A stretch of DNA of 37,184 nt. Source: an uncultured Clostridia bacterium. Its GTDB lineage: Bacteria > Bacillota > Clostridia > TANB77 > CAG-508. The stretch is from positions 1-37,184 of the forward strand of contig CANQZV010000006.1 of the NCBI GenBank assembly GCA_947628425.1, in the 5' to 3' direction. A program made the translations under genes and the position numbers. The stretch's first letter is position 1. Each line of letters begins with the position of its first letter. This document shows positions 17,961 to 27,014 of this stretch, piece by piece. The notes under the pieces are model-generated. The model saw only the letters and a list, made by a program, of their open reading frames with translations. It had not been told where the DNA came from and did no database searches.

Positions 17961-17998
17961 AGTAGTATCAAATATTTAAAATTAATTAAGAGGAAAAA

Positions 17999-20209
17999 AT
18001 GGAATTAATAGGAGAAATTGTCGATATTATTTATCAAAATGAAATAAACAGCTATACAATTGCTACCCTAGAAACAGAGAGTGAAGTTTATACTGTGGTA
18101 GGATACTTACCATTTATTCATATTGGAGATACTTTAAAAGTTGTTGGTAAATTTATAACACACCAAGAATATGGAAGGCAATTTAAAATAGATACGTTTG
18201 AAAAAATTATTCCACAAACTTTAGATGCTTTAGAAAGGTATTTAGCAAGTGGAAATATTAAAGGAATAGGTCCAGCAACTGCAAGAAAAATTATTAAAGA
18301 ATTTGGAGAAGAAACTGTTGCTATTTTTAAGTTTGAACCTGAAAAATTATCTAAAATAAAAGGTATTACCAAAGATAAAGCTATTGATATGGCTAATAGT
18401 TTTAATGAAAATTTAGAATTATGGCAAATTGTAGGTTTCTTAGAAAATTTTGGAATACCAGCAAGTTCTGCTCAGGGAATTTATAAAAAATTAGGTTCTG
18501 ATACAATAAGAAAAATAGAAGAAAATCCATATATTTTAATAGATTTAGCAAGAGGTATAGATTTTAAGCAAGTAGATAAAATGGCTTTAGATCTAGGTAT
18601 GGAATATACAAATCCTCAAAGAATTTCTAATGGTATTAAATATGCTTTAACAATTATTACATATAATGGACATACTTGTGTTCAAGAACAAAATTTAATA
18701 GATTTTATGAAAAATTTATTAGATATACCTGAGAACTTAATTCAAGCCGAACTAGTTAATTTAAAGGCAAAAGAAGAAATTGTTATAGAAGAAATAGATA
18801 ATCAAAAATGGATTTTTTTATACCCATATTACAAAGCAGAAAAAAATGTTGCAGAAAAATTATTAGTGTTAGATAATGCAAAAAATATAAAAGAAATTTC
18901 TAAAATAGAAAAGGAAATTAAATTGTTGCAAAAAGAATCAGATATTGAATTATCTGAAAAACAGTTAGAAGCAATTAAAGCGGTAAATGAGAAAAATGTA
19001 TGTATTATAACTGGTGGTCCTGGAACTGGTAAAACTACTATTATTAAGTCTATTATTAAATTATATAAAGAAAAAGGAAAAAAAGTAGCTTTGTGTGCTC
19101 CTACAGGTAGAGCAGCAAAAAGAATGGAAGAAGCTACAGGAAATGAAGCTAAAACTTTACACAGATTATTAGAAATTGGAAAATTAAAAGATGAATTAGG
19201 AATAGAGAATATTGATTATAATGTTACTCCGATTGATGCAGATGTAATTATTATAGATGAAATGTCTATGGTTGATATTTTTCTAATGAATTATTTGTTA
19301 AACGGTGTATATCTAGGAACAAAATTAGTTTTAGTAGGAGATGTTGATCAGTTACCATCAGTTGGTCCAGGTAATGTTTTAAAAGATATTATAGAGTCAA
19401 ATAAATTTACTACAGTTAGATTAGATAAAATTTTTAGACAAGCTGCTAAAAGTAAAATTATATTAAATGCGCATAATGTTAACCAAGGAAAAACTTTTAT
19501 ATCTTCCTCAAATAATAAAGAACTAAAAGATGATTTCTTTTATATTAATGAGGCAAAACAAGATAATATATTATATCAAATTCTATCATTATCTAAGGAT
19601 AGATTAAAAAATTATGGAGATTATGATTTTTTTAAAAATATTCAAGTTATTACGCCAACAAAAAGGGGAGTTTTAGGAACTAAAGAATTAAATAAATTAT
19701 TACAACAAGAATTAAATCCAAAATCAGAAAATAAAAAAGAAAAAATTGTAGGAAACACTATATATAGGCAAGGCGACAGAATAATGCAAATTAGAAATAA
19801 TTATGATATCTATTGGGAAAAAAATGAACCAAATTTTGAATATGGAAGTGGAGTATTTAATGGTGAATTTGGAACTGTGTATAATATTAATGAAGAGGAA
19901 AAACAAATAGAAGTAATATATGATGATGATAAACATGTATGGTATACATACCAAGACTTAGACCAAATTGAACATGCTTATGCAATTACCGTACATAAAT
20001 CGCAGGGAAGTGAGTTTGATGTTGTAATTCTGCCAATTAGTTCATCTTCACCAATGTTACTAACAAGAAATTTATTATATACAGCTATTACAAGAGCAAA
20101 AAAACTTTTAATTATAATAGGTTCACATTATATAATTGAAAATATGATATCAAATTATGAGCAAAAAAAGAGAAATACAGGCTTAAAATATAAATTAATA
20201 AATAGTTAG
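17999..20209 (+). CDS. recD2: RecD2 SF1 DNA helicase
   Basis: This 736-residue ATP-dependent 5'-3' DNA helicase of the RecD-like (RecD2/YrrC) type acts in DNA repair independently of RecBC. The N-terminal OB-like region is followed by helix-hairpin-helix repeats (NIKGIGPATARKII near residue 84; LSKIKGITKDKA). Helicase motifs include Walker A GGPGTGKTT (about 339), Walker B IIIDEMSMVD (about 417), VGDVDQLPSVGPG, the UvrD-like C-terminal TVHKSQGSEFDVVILP (about 663) and LLYTAITRAKK. The length matches the family. It has its own strong promoter and ends in a long hairpin. Confidence 0.96.
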   Translation: MELIGEIVDIIYQNEINSYTIATLETESEVYTVVGYLPFIHIGDTLKVVGKFITHQEYGRQFKIDTFEKIIPQTLDALERYLASGNIKGIGPATARKIIKEFGEETVAIFKFEPEKLSKIKGITKDKAIDMANSFNENLELWQIVGFLENFGIPASSAQGIYKKLGSDTIRKIEENPYILIDLARGIDFKQVDKMALDLGMEYTNPQRISNGIKYALTIITYNGHTCVQEQNLIDFMKNLLDIPENLIQAELVNLKAKEEIVIEEIDNQKWIFLYPYYKAEKNVAEKLLVLDNAKNIKEISKIEKEIKLLQKESDIELSEKQLEAIKAVNEKNVCIITGGPGTGKTTIIKSIIKLYKEKGKKVALCAPTGRAAKRMEEATGNEAKTLHRLLEIGKLKDELGIENIDYNVTPIDADVIIIDEMSMVDIFLMNYLLNGVYLGTKLVLVGDVDQLPSVGPGNVLKDIIESNKFTTVRLDKIFRQAAKSKIILNAHNVNQGKTFISSSNNKELKDDFFYINEAKQDNILYQILSLSKDRLKNYGDYDFFKNIQVITPTKRGVLGTKELNKLLQQELNPKSENKKEKIVGNTIYRQGDRIMQIRNNYDIYWEKNEPNFEYGSGVFNGEFGTVYNINEEEKQIEVIYDDDKHVWYTYQDLDQIEHAYAITVHKSQGSEFDVVILPISSSSPMLLTRNLLYTAITRAKKLLIIIGSHYIIENMISNYEQKKRNTGLKYKLINS

Positions 20210-20247
20210 TAAGTTATAAATTAAAAATTTAATTTATAACTTACTAA
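20206..20247 (+). terminator. Long perfect hairpin after recD2
   Basis: Arms of 17 bases (20206-20222 and 20231-20247, beginning TTAGTAAGTTATAAATT) are fully complementary, and the AAAAATTT loop can extend the stem. The left arm begins at the recD2 stop codon. There is no U-tract (AACATATTG follows), so it may be a weak terminator or an mRNA 3'-end protector. Confidence 0.5.
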
Positions 20248-20253
20248 AACATA

Positions 20254-20282
20254 TTGACAAAATAACAATAGTATGATATTTT
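20254..20282 (+). promoter_or_regulatory. Promoter of the toxin-antitoxin pair
   Basis: TTGACA at 20254-20259 is followed after 17 bases by TATTTT at 20277-20282. The -35 is consensus and the -10 is weak. It lies 20 bases before the antitoxin ATG, so the leader is very short. Confidence 0.5.
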
Positions 20283-20302
20283 AAATAAAAGGTGGTGAAA
20301 AT

Positions 20303-20500
20303 ATGTTAAAAACAAAATTAATAAAGAATTCTTATTCAAAAACAAAGTATAATAAAGAAATTAATAAAAATAAAAATTTAGAAATGTATATTATTAAATT
20401 AATAGATGAGGCAGAAGAATACCTAAAAAATGGAGGTAAAACTATTACTTTAGAAGAATGGAGAAGGGAGATAGAAAAGGAATATAATGTCGAATTATAA
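20303..20500 (+). CDS. Putative antitoxin of a RelE/ParE-type pair
   Basis: This 65-residue charged protein has a basic N-terminus (KLIKNSYSKTKYNKEINK) and an acidic amphipathic C-terminal helix (EAEEYLKNGG, then TLEEWRREIEKEYNVEL). I do not recognise a named domain. Its size, acidic tail, AAGGTGG ribosome site and 14-base overlap with the following RelE/ParE-like gene are typical of type II antitoxins. The C-terminal helix would wrap the toxin. DNA binding is not evident, so autoregulation is uncertain. Confidence 0.6.
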   Translation: MLKTKLIKNSYSKTKYNKEINKNKNLEMYIIKLIDEAEEYLKNGGKTITLEEWRREIEKEYNVEL

Positions 20501-20825
20501 AGTAATTTTATCTAGTGAATTTAAAAGAGATATTTTTAAATTAAGTAAACATTTAGAACATTCTAAAATAAAATTTGTTACTAAAAAAATATATTCAGAC
20601 ATAAAAAATTTACAATATATGCCTAGAATACATAGAAAAGTAGTATATTACAAAGACACATCAGGAGAGTACCGAAGAATAATATCTGGAAAATATATAA
20701 TTATTTATAAAATTAAAAACAATGAAATTATAATCTTAAGAATTTTTTCTCAAAAACAAAATTATTTAAATCCAAAAAAGTTTATTTTAAAAGAAAAATC
20801 CCAAAAGTATAAAATATTAATATAA
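20487..20825 (+). CDS. RelE/ParE superfamily toxin
   Basis: This 112-residue protein has the RelE/ParE fold pattern: an N-terminal VILSSEFKRDIFKLSKHL helix region, then the beta-sheet core YRRIISGKYIIIYKIKNNE with IILRIFSQKQNY. Basic residues in the core (Arg-Arg, Lys) could serve ribosome-dependent mRNA cleavage (RelE) or gyrase inhibition (ParE); sequence alone does not decide. It overlaps the antitoxin gene and is followed 14 bases later by comFC, so read-through into comFC is likely. Confidence 0.8.
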   Translation: MSNYKVILSSEFKRDIFKLSKHLEHSKIKFVTKKIYSDIKNLQYMPRIHRKVVYYKDTSGEYRRIISGKYIIIYKIKNNEIIILRIFSQKQNYLNPKKFILKEKSQKYKILI

Positions 20826-20839
20826 AAAAGGAGTTTAAT

Positions 20840-21499
20840 GTGAATAAATTACACTTTATTAATAGTGTTTTAAACATAATTTTTCCTAATGTATGTGGAA
20901 TATGTAATTGTTTATGTAAGGAAGATTTATGTAAAAAATGTGAAATAAAATTAAATAAAATAGCAAAAATAAGAGTAGATAAATATAAAAAGTTTTATTT
21001 TAGAAAACATTTATTTATTTTTAAGTATGAAGGAATTATTAGACAAAAATTATTGGAATATAAATTCTACGAAAAAACATATATTTATAAAAGTTTTGTG
21101 AATTTTATATTAAAAAATAAAAAAATTTGTGATTTTTTGAAAAATTATGATATAATTATTCCAGTTCCAATACATAATAAACGAAAAAGAGAAAGAGGTT
21201 ATAATCAAAGCGAAGTAATAGCAAAACAAATTGCAAATTCCTTTGAAAATTTAATATGTGTAACAGATGTACTTTACAAAAAAAAGTATACTAAACCACA
21301 AAGTTTAAAAACAAAGGAAGAAAGAAAAAAGAATGTTATTGGAGTATATGAAATTAAAAATAAAGAAAAAATAATAAATAAAAAAATTTTAGTATTAGAT
21401 GATATTTATACAACAGGAAGTACACTTAATGAATGTTGTAAAGCATTAAGGCAAGCTAATATAAAATTTGTGGATGTTATAACAATTGCAAAAGATTAA
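20840..21499 (+). CDS. comFC: ComF family phosphoribosyltransferase-like protein
   Basis: This 219-residue ComFC-type protein has an N-terminal zinc-ribbon-like cluster (CGICNCLCKEDLCKKC, about residues 19-34) and a type I PRTase domain. The PRTase domain includes IIPVPIHNKRKRERGYNQSE and the PRPP-binding loop ILVLDDIYTTGSTLNEC near residue 192. ComFC acts with the ComFA helicase in DNA uptake during transformation. No comFA is adjacent here, so the gene may serve another role in DNA metabolism. The start is a GTG behind AAAGGAG; the overlapping ATG leads directly to a stop. Confidence 0.9.
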   Translation: MNKLHFINSVLNIIFPNVCGICNCLCKEDLCKKCEIKLNKIAKIRVDKYKKFYFRKHLFIFKYEGIIRQKLLEYKFYEKTYIYKSFVNFILKNKKICDFLKNYDIIIPVPIHNKRKRERGYNQSEVIAKQIANSFENLICVTDVLYKKKYTKPQSLKTKEERKKNVIGVYEIKNKEKIINKKILVLDDIYTTGSTLNECCKALRQANIKFVDVITIAKD

Positions 21500-21549
21500 A
21501 GTTTAAAATTATAAGTTGTAAATAATATCCTATAAATTTAATTTTGAAC

Positions 21550-21568
21550 TTAATATTTCAAATATTAA
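21550..21568. repeat. Palindrome upstream of the NTPase gene
   Basis: TTAATATTT and AAATATTAA flank a single central C: a perfect 9-bp inverted repeat 41 bases before the KAP-like gene. It could be a regulator site or chance in A+T-rich DNA. Confidence 0.3.
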
Positions 21569-21609
21569 ATATCTTTATTTATAATAAAAACAGAAGAAAG
21601 GAATTAAAT

Positions 21610-23565
21610 ATGGAAGAGTTAGTTGAAAGTATATTAGATTATGTTAGATCAGATTATACAGATTATGCTATTATGATTAATGGTGAATGGGGAAGTGGAA
21701 AAACATATTTCTGGAACCATAAAATTAGAAATAAAATAGAAACAATGCATATTAATGGCAAGCAATTTACTACTATTTATATGTCTTTATATGGTATTTC
21801 TAACTTAGAGGAAATTAGTAAAAAAATATTTATAGAAACAACACAATTAATGGATAAAAACTTAAAAAAATTTATGAATAGCAATAATCAAACTAATATC
21901 CCTGAATATGCGAAAACAGGGTTAGATATGGCAAACTTTTTTGGTGTTACGCAAAATGGAGATAGAATTGATTATGCAGATTTCTTTTCAACCGATGATA
22001 AAATTTTATGTTTTGATGACTTAGAAAGAGCAAATGTTGATGTTATAGATATTCTTGGTTATATTAATAATTTTGTTGAACATGACCATATTAAAACAAT
22101 TATTATATGTAATGAAAAAGAACTTGCTACAAAATTAAAAAGTAGTAATCTAGAAATGAAAACATTTATTGCTACTTATTTATTAGATAAAGAAGGTGAT
22201 TTATCTAAAGTATCAGATAAACCTATTGTAGAAAAAATTCAAGATAAAATTGAATATGTATTTGACAAAGCTAATGATTATGAAAGAATAAAAGAAAAAT
22301 TAATAGGTGAAACATTTGAATATGCACCTGAATTTACTTATATTATAAATGGATTATTAATGCGTTATGAAAATGATCCAGAGTTAATTAGGTTTTTAAG
22401 AGAAAATACAAGACTAATTATTTCTACATTTAATAAAAGTGGAACAAGAAACTTAAGAATTTTAAAGCATGCTTTAAATGATTTTAAAAAGATATTTGAC
22501 ATGGTAAATAAAAACTACCCAAATACAAACCAAAGAGTATTACAAACAATGTTAATATTTACAATTGCAGTTTCTTTTGAAATAAAAGCAGGTAAAATAA
22601 CAAAAGATAAATTTATTAATATTAAAGACAATGAAGAGTACAAATCTATTTTAGTATCATCAAGAGTTTTAATGGATAATAGGCAATTTTATATTAAAGA
22701 ATTTGATAATAATTATTATTATAATTTTAAGTCAGAATATAGATTTTTCAAATTTATTGAAATTTATGTACGAACTAGAATATTTGATATGAAAGTATTT
22801 AAAGAAAATATGGAGGTAATTAGAAACACAGTAGATACTGCAAAATTACCTGGATATAAAAGGCTTTTAACAGAAGAATATTGGAAAATTGATGATGACG
22901 AATTTGGAGGAGTTATAGAGGAAGTAATTGAAAATTTAAAAACTGGAAAAATTAATTTAATAGATATGGTTAAATTATTTGGATACTTTAGTTATTTTAT
23001 AAAAAAAGATTTAATAGATTATGAAATGAAAACCATAAAAATGCTATTTTTCAACGGAATGAATGTAGCTGCTCTTACTTCTGAATACTGTCCAAATATT
23101 GAAGAGGAATTAGATAAAGTTGCATTTATTGAGCATGACCAAGATATGGAAGAAATACTAAAACATTTTCATCAATTAAATAGTAAATTAAAAGAAAAAA
23201 TGTACAAAGAAAAAGCAGAAGAAATTTTTAAATGTATTCCAATGAAAATGGAAATGTTTTATGAAAGATTTGATAATGAATGTATGAAAGAGCCTATTTT
23301 TAAATATTATGATCCATTCCAAATGTTTCAAAGAATATCTTGTGCAAGTAATGAAGATATAGTTACAATTAAAGAAAAATTATTAAATAGAGCAGAATTA
23401 TATAGTAATAAATTAGAGCCAGAAATGAAAAATATAAAACAATTGAAACAAATTATAGATGACTATACAAAATCTAAAGATAATAGCATAAAATTAGTTA
23501 TGTTAAAAGATTTTTCTAAAGCAATTGGAACAATAATAGAAAAAGCAAATTCTTCTAATAATTAA
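21610..23565 (+). CDS. KAP-like P-loop NTPase
   Basis: This 651-residue protein has an N-terminal P-loop ATPase domain resembling KAP NTPases: Walker A GEWGSGKT at residues 25-32, Walker B KILCFDDLER at 131-140, then IIICNEKEL as a sensor-like strand. The remaining about 400 residues are helical and charged with no recognised domain, and no membrane segment is obvious although many KAP proteins insert one. The start at 21610 has AAAGGA; an in-frame ATG 66 bases upstream gives an N-terminal extension unlike the family and was rejected. It is flanked by a palindrome and a strong terminator, so it is a single-gene unit. Several KAP NTPases act in phage exclusion; defence is possible here but unproven. 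Confidence 0.7.
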   Translation: MEELVESILDYVRSDYTDYAIMINGEWGSGKTYFWNHKIRNKIETMHINGKQFTTIYMSLYGISNLEEISKKIFIETTQLMDKNLKKFMNSNNQTNIPEYAKTGLDMANFFGVTQNGDRIDYADFFSTDDKILCFDDLERANVDVIDILGYINNFVEHDHIKTIIICNEKELATKLKSSNLEMKTFIATYLLDKEGDLSKVSDKPIVEKIQDKIEYVFDKANDYERIKEKLIGETFEYAPEFTYIINGLLMRYENDPELIRFLRENTRLIISTFNKSGTRNLRILKHALNDFKKIFDMVNKNYPNTNQRVLQTMLIFTIAVSFEIKAGKITKDKFINIKDNEEYKSILVSSRVLMDNRQFYIKEFDNNYYYNFKSEYRFFKFIEIYVRTRIFDMKVFKENMEVIRNTVDTAKLPGYKRLLTEEYWKIDDDEFGGVIEEVIENLKTGKINLIDMVKLFGYFSYFIKKDLIDYEMKTIKMLFFNGMNVAALTSEYCPNIEEELDKVAFIEHDQDMEEILKHFHQLNSKLKEKMYKEKAEEIFKCIPMKMEMFYERFDNECMKEPIFKYYDPFQMFQRISCASNEDIVTIKEKLLNRAELYSNKLEPEMKNIKQLKQIIDDYTKSKDNSIKLVMLKDFSKAIGTIIEKANSSNN

Positions 23566-23577
23566 ATAATAATATAA

Positions 23578-23632
23578 AATATGCACAAAAATTGATTATT
23601 TAAAAATCTATTTTTGTGCATATTTTTTCTTT
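23578..23632 (+). terminator. Strong terminator after the NTPase gene
   Basis: A perfect 15-bp stem (23578-23592 with 23610-23624, core ATGCACAAAAAT) has a 17-base loop and is followed by TTTTCTTTTTTTT. Confidence 0.9.
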
Positions 23633-23681
23633 TTTTTCAAATAATAGAAATATAATATTTAATTAAATTAGGAGGAAAATT

Positions 23682-24236
23682 ATGAAAGCAACAGGTGTTG
23701 TAAGAAGAATAGATGATTTAGGAAGGATTGTTATTCCTAAAGAAATAAGAAAAGTATTAAGAATTAAAGAAGGTGACCCAATAGAAATTTTTACAGGGAG
23801 AGAAGGAGAAGTAATTTTAAAAAAATATTCTCCAATTGGAGAATTATCAGAATTTGCTGCAGATTATGCGGATATACTTGCAAAAACAACAGGACATATT
23901 GCATGTATTACAGATAAAGATAGCGTAATTGCTGTATCGGGAGGAGCTAAAAAAGAATTTTTAGAACAAAATATTTCTAAAGAATTAGAACAACTAATGG
24001 ATGATAAAGAAGTGTATACAAGCAATGAAAATAATGAAATTGCAATTCCAATTATAAAAAATGATAATCAAGAAAGAAGATTTAATTCACAAGTAATTTA
24101 CCCAATTATATCTCAGGGTGATGTAATTGGAAGCGTAATATTATTATCTAAAGAACAAAATAAGAAAATGAATGAAACAGAAATAAAAGTAGCACAATCT
24201 GCTGCCGGATTTTTAAGCAGTCAAATGGAAATATAG
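23682..24236 (+). CDS. spoVT: Stage V sporulation regulator SpoVT
   Basis: This 184-residue AbrB-type transcription factor modulates forespore sigma-G genes in Bacillus. The N-terminal swapped-hairpin DNA-binding domain reads MKATGVVRRIDDLGRIVIPK then EIRKVLRIKEGDPIEIF. The C-terminal GAF-like domain (about 55-180) includes HIACITDKDSVIAVSGG and VIYPIISQGDVIGSVILLS, as in SpoVT and unlike the shorter AbrB. It has AGGAGG at the start and a terminator immediately after, so it is monocistronic. Confidence 0.95.
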   Translation: MKATGVVRRIDDLGRIVIPKEIRKVLRIKEGDPIEIFTGREGEVILKKYSPIGELSEFAADYADILAKTTGHIACITDKDSVIAVSGGAKKEFLEQNISKELEQLMDDKEVYTSNENNEIAIPIIKNDNQERRFNSQVIYPIISQGDVIGSVILLSKEQNKKMNETEIKVAQSAAGFLSSQMEI

Positions 24237-24277
24237 AAAATGACTGGTTTGGCAATTTTCCAAACCAGTCATTTTTT
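24237..24277 (+). terminator. Terminator after spoVT
   Basis: The 16-bp stem (24237-24252, containing GACTGGTTTGG, with 24260-24275) has a 7-base loop and ends in a run of T. It is the strongest terminator of the window. Confidence 0.93.
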
Positions 24278-24322
24278 GTCGAAAACTTCTTATAAATCGA
24301 TAAAACTTCTCTAATTTTGCTA

Positions 24323-24351
24323 TTGGAAAATTTTACCAAAAGTATTATAAT
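24323..24351 (+). promoter_or_regulatory. Sigma-A-like promoter of the spoIIA operon
   Basis: TTGGAA at 24323-24328 and TATAAT at 24346-24351 have a 17-base spacer, 33 bases before spoIIAA. In Bacillus this operon uses sigma-H; no clear sigma-H box was seen here, so control may run through Spo0A acting on this promoter. Confidence 0.55.
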
Positions 24352-24384
24352 CTTTTTATTAAATTACAAAGGAGGAGTTTTATA

Positions 24385-24705
24385 TTGGATGTTAGTTATT
24401 TAAAACAGGACAAGCTGCTGATTATTAAGTTTACAGAAGAAATTGATCATCATACTACAGAGAAAATAAGGAGGAGAGCCGATTATGAAATTGAAAGATA
24501 TATTCCTAGAAAAATTATATTTGATTTTGATAAAGTTTCTTTTATGGACAGTGCAGGAATAGGTTTATTATTAGGAAGGTATAAAAACGCAACTGCATTA
24601 GGAAGTAAAGTGGAATTAGAAAATGTAAATAAGAATATATATAAAATACTAAAGATGAGTGGAATAACAAGATTAATACAAATTAAAGAAAAGGGGTGTG
24701 CATAA
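24385..24705 (+). CDS. spoIIAA: Anti-sigma-F factor antagonist SpoIIAA
   Basis: This 106-residue STAS-domain protein, in its dephosphorylated form, binds SpoIIAB and frees sigma-F in the forespore. The regulatory phosphorylation site is Ser56 in [15 protein letters not shown], matching the family position. The start is a TTG preceded by AAAGGAGG; the ATG three bases on is out of frame and closes quickly. It overlaps spoIIAB by one base (TAATG), giving coupled translation. Confidence 0.96.
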   Translation: MDVSYLKQDKLLIIKFTEEIDHHTTEKIRRRADYEIERYIPRKIIFDFDKVSFMDSAGIGLLLGRYKNATALGSKVELENVNKNIYKILKMSGITRLIQIKEKGCA

Positions 24706-25181
24706 TGTTGAGTAAATATGATAATGAAATGAGATTAGAATTCTTAAGTAAATCAGCTAATGAGGCCTTTGCCAGAATAACTGTTGCAGCATTTGCATCA
24801 CAATTAGACCCAACAATAGATGAAATAGCAGATATAAAAACTGCTGTATCTGAAGCAGTTACAAATTGCATTATACATGCGTACGAAGACACTCAGGGAA
24901 TAATTAAATTACATTGTATTATACAAGATAATTCTATTATTATAGAAATTTCTGATAACGGAAAAGGAATTGAAGATGTAAATATTGCTAAAGAACCTCT
25001 TTATACTTCAAAACCAAATTTAGAGAGGTCAGGAATGGGATTTACAATTATGGAAAGCTTTATGGATAAATTAAGTGTTGAATCAGTATTAAATTTGGGC
25101 ACAAAGGTTACAATGGAAAAAACAATTAAAAAAGCCAAAAACATATTAGAGGAACAAGAAAATAAATGTACTACAGCCTAG
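24705..25181 (+). CDS. spoIIAB: Anti-sigma-F factor and kinase SpoIIAB
   Basis: This 158-residue GHKL-fold serine kinase holds sigma-F inactive and phosphorylates SpoIIAA. The ATP-site motifs are complete: N box [19 protein letters not shown]1 DNGKGIED and G2 RSGMGFTIM. The ATG at 24705, overlapping the SpoIIAA stop, is preferred over a GTG 9 bases upstream because AAAGGGG is then well spaced. sigF follows 19 bases later. Confidence 0.96.
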   Translation: MLSKYDNEMRLEFLSKSANEAFARITVAAFASQLDPTIDEIADIKTAVSEAVTNCIIHAYEDTQGIIKLHCIIQDNSIIIEISDNGKGIEDVNIAKEPLYTSKPNLERSGMGFTIMESFMDKLSVESVLNLGTKVTMEKTIKKAKNILEEQENKCTTA

Positions 25182-25200
25182 AAAAAGAGAGGTTGTATAA

Positions 25201-25923
25201 ATGTATAACGAAAACATTAAGAATATAAAACTAGCTCAAGAAGGTAAAAAAGATGCAATGGAGGATTTAGTTAAAAATAATTCTGGACTAGTTTGGAATA
25301 TTGTAAAAAGATTTATAGGGAGAGGGTGTGAAGCAGAAGATTTATATCAAATAGGTACAATTGGTTTAATAAAAGCAATACAAAGATTTGATGTAAACTT
25401 AGAAGTACAATTATCTACTTATGCTGTTCCATACATACTAGGAGAAATAAAAAGATTTATAAGAGATGATGGAATTATAAAAGTAAGTAGGCAAACAAAA
25501 GAATTATCTTATAAAATTAAACAACTTCAAAAAGAATATTTAAACAAAAAAGGTGAAGATATTAATATTAGTCAATTATCAAAAATATTAGGAGTTACAA
25601 AGGAAGAAATTGCAGTTGCAATAGAGTCTACAAACCCTGTAGACTCTATTTACTCAAATGAAAATTCAGATGATAACCAAAGGATGTTAGTAGATAAAAT
25701 TGCGAATAATCAAGATGAATATTCTAATTTATTAGATAGTATAACAGTAAAGGAATTAATTAATAATTTAGATGATAGAGAGAAAAAAATTATATTGTTA
25801 AGATTCTATAAAGAACAAACTCAAAGCCAAGTAGGAAAAATACTAGGGATAACTCAAGTTCAAGTATCAAGAATAGAAAAAAAAGTATTAGAAAAAATGA
25901 GAGCTAAATTGGAGGCAGTATGA
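25201..25923 (+). CDS. sigF: RNA polymerase forespore sigma factor SigF
   Basis: This 240-residue sigma-70-family factor drives early forespore transcription. Region 2 is LVWNIVKRFIGRGCEAEDLY then QIGTIGLIKAIQRFD and YAVPYILGEIKRFIRDDG. Region 3 (PVDSIYSNENSD) precedes region 4 (LDDREKKIILLRFYKEQTQ, then SQVGKILGITQVQVSRIEKK). Its ATGA stop overlap couples it to spoIID. The gene order spoIIAA-spoIIAB-sigF is universal in spore formers. Confidence 0.97.
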   Translation: MYNENIKNIKLAQEGKKDAMEDLVKNNSGLVWNIVKRFIGRGCEAEDLYQIGTIGLIKAIQRFDVNLEVQLSTYAVPYILGEIKRFIRDDGIIKVSRQTKELSYKIKQLQKEYLNKKGEDINISQLSKILGVTKEEIAVAIESTNPVDSIYSNENSDDNQRMLVDKIANNQDEYSNLLDSITVKELINNLDDREKKIILLRFYKEQTQSQVGKILGITQVQVSRIEKKVLEKMRAKLEAV

Positions 25924-26928
25924 GAAAAATTATAATTTTATTTTTTTTTGTTATAATTCTAATATTTATTTTACCATTATTACTAACAAATAAAAAAAAG
26001 TTACTAGAGGTAGGAGCAAAACATACCTCAGTTCGGACAAACAGAGGATTTACAATTGCAAATAGAAGAATACGATTATAGTAAATACAAAGATGTAAAT
26101 TTATTACATAAAAAAACAAATAAAGTAGAAAAAATAAATTTAGATGAATATATTGCAAATGTTGTTTCAGCTGAAATGCCTGTTAATTATGATATTGAAG
26201 CTTTAAAAGCGCAAGCAATTGTTGCTAGAACTTATACTATTTATAAAATAACTACTTCTAAAAAACACAATAATGCAGATATTTGCGATGATAGTACATG
26301 TTGCCAAGCATGGATTTCAAAAGAAGATAGATTAAAAAAATGGGATAATTCAGTTGCACAAGCAAATTGGAATAAAATTATTCAAGCTGTAAATGATACT
26401 AAAGGAAAAATAATAACTTATAATTCGAAACCCATAAATGCTTTTTTTCATGCCAATAGTGGAGGAAAAACAGAAATACCTTTTTACGTATGGGGAGGTC
26501 AAGGATACCCATATTTACAAGTTGTAGAAACTGCAGGAGAAGAAAATTATTCTCAATATAAATCTGAAGCTGTTTTTACAAAAAATGAATTTGAAAAAAA
26601 AATAAAAAAAGAACATAGTAATTTTAAAATAAATTATAAAGATGATGATTGCATTAAAATAATAGAAAGAGATAATAGTAATAGAGTGGTAACTGTAAAA
26701 ATAGGTAATTTAGAATTGTCTGGAGTTGAAACAAGAACTTTATTAGGATTAAAATCAGCAAATTTTGAAGTTCAGATAGAAAAAAATTCTATTAAATTTA
26801 ATGTTATAGGTTATGGGCATGGAGTAGGAATGAGTCAAACAGGAGCAGATGCTCTTGCAAAACAAGGAAAAAAATATGATGAGATTATAAAACATTTTTA
26901 TAAAGATGTTGAAATAAAAGATATATAA
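25920..26928 (+). pseudogene. spoIID: Stage II sporulation protein SpoIID, frameshifted near the N-terminus
   Basis: SpoIID is the lytic transglycosylase of the engulfment machinery. The natural start ATG at 25920 overlaps the sigF stop and encodes a membrane anchor (MRKIIILFFFVIILIFILP), but that frame ends at a TAG at 26079. The catalytic part continues in the +1 frame from about 26014 (EQNIPQFGQTEDLQLQIEEY). It has an intact active-site region VVSAEMPVNYDIEALKAQA, ARTYTIYKI, HANSGGKTE and GYGHGVGMSQTGADALA. The switch falls near GGTAGGAGCAAAAC (26010-26023). It could be a true mutation, a sequence error or recoding. A TTG at 26056 could start an anchorless form, which would not be exported. 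Confidence 0.85.
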
Positions 26929-26955
26929 AATATTAAAAAGATTATTTTTATTTTT

Positions 26956-26984
26956 GTATAAATTTTCATAAAAAGGAAATACTT
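26956..26984 (+). promoter_or_regulatory. Sigma-F-type promoter of spoIIQ
   Basis: GTATA (26956-26960) and GGAAATACTT (26975-26984) fit the forespore sigma-F/G pattern (GYATA, then GGNNANANT) with a 14-base gap. spoIIQ is sigma-F dependent in Bacillus. Confidence 0.55.
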
Positions 26985-27014
26985 AAAAATATAAAAAACA
27001 TAAGGAGGCTTTTT

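Noticed and set aside
26056-26928. TTG at 26056 as the natural start of SpoIID
   Set aside because: It would remove the membrane anchor encoded from 25920, which overlaps the sigF stop as expected for this operon; the frameshift reading explains the data better.
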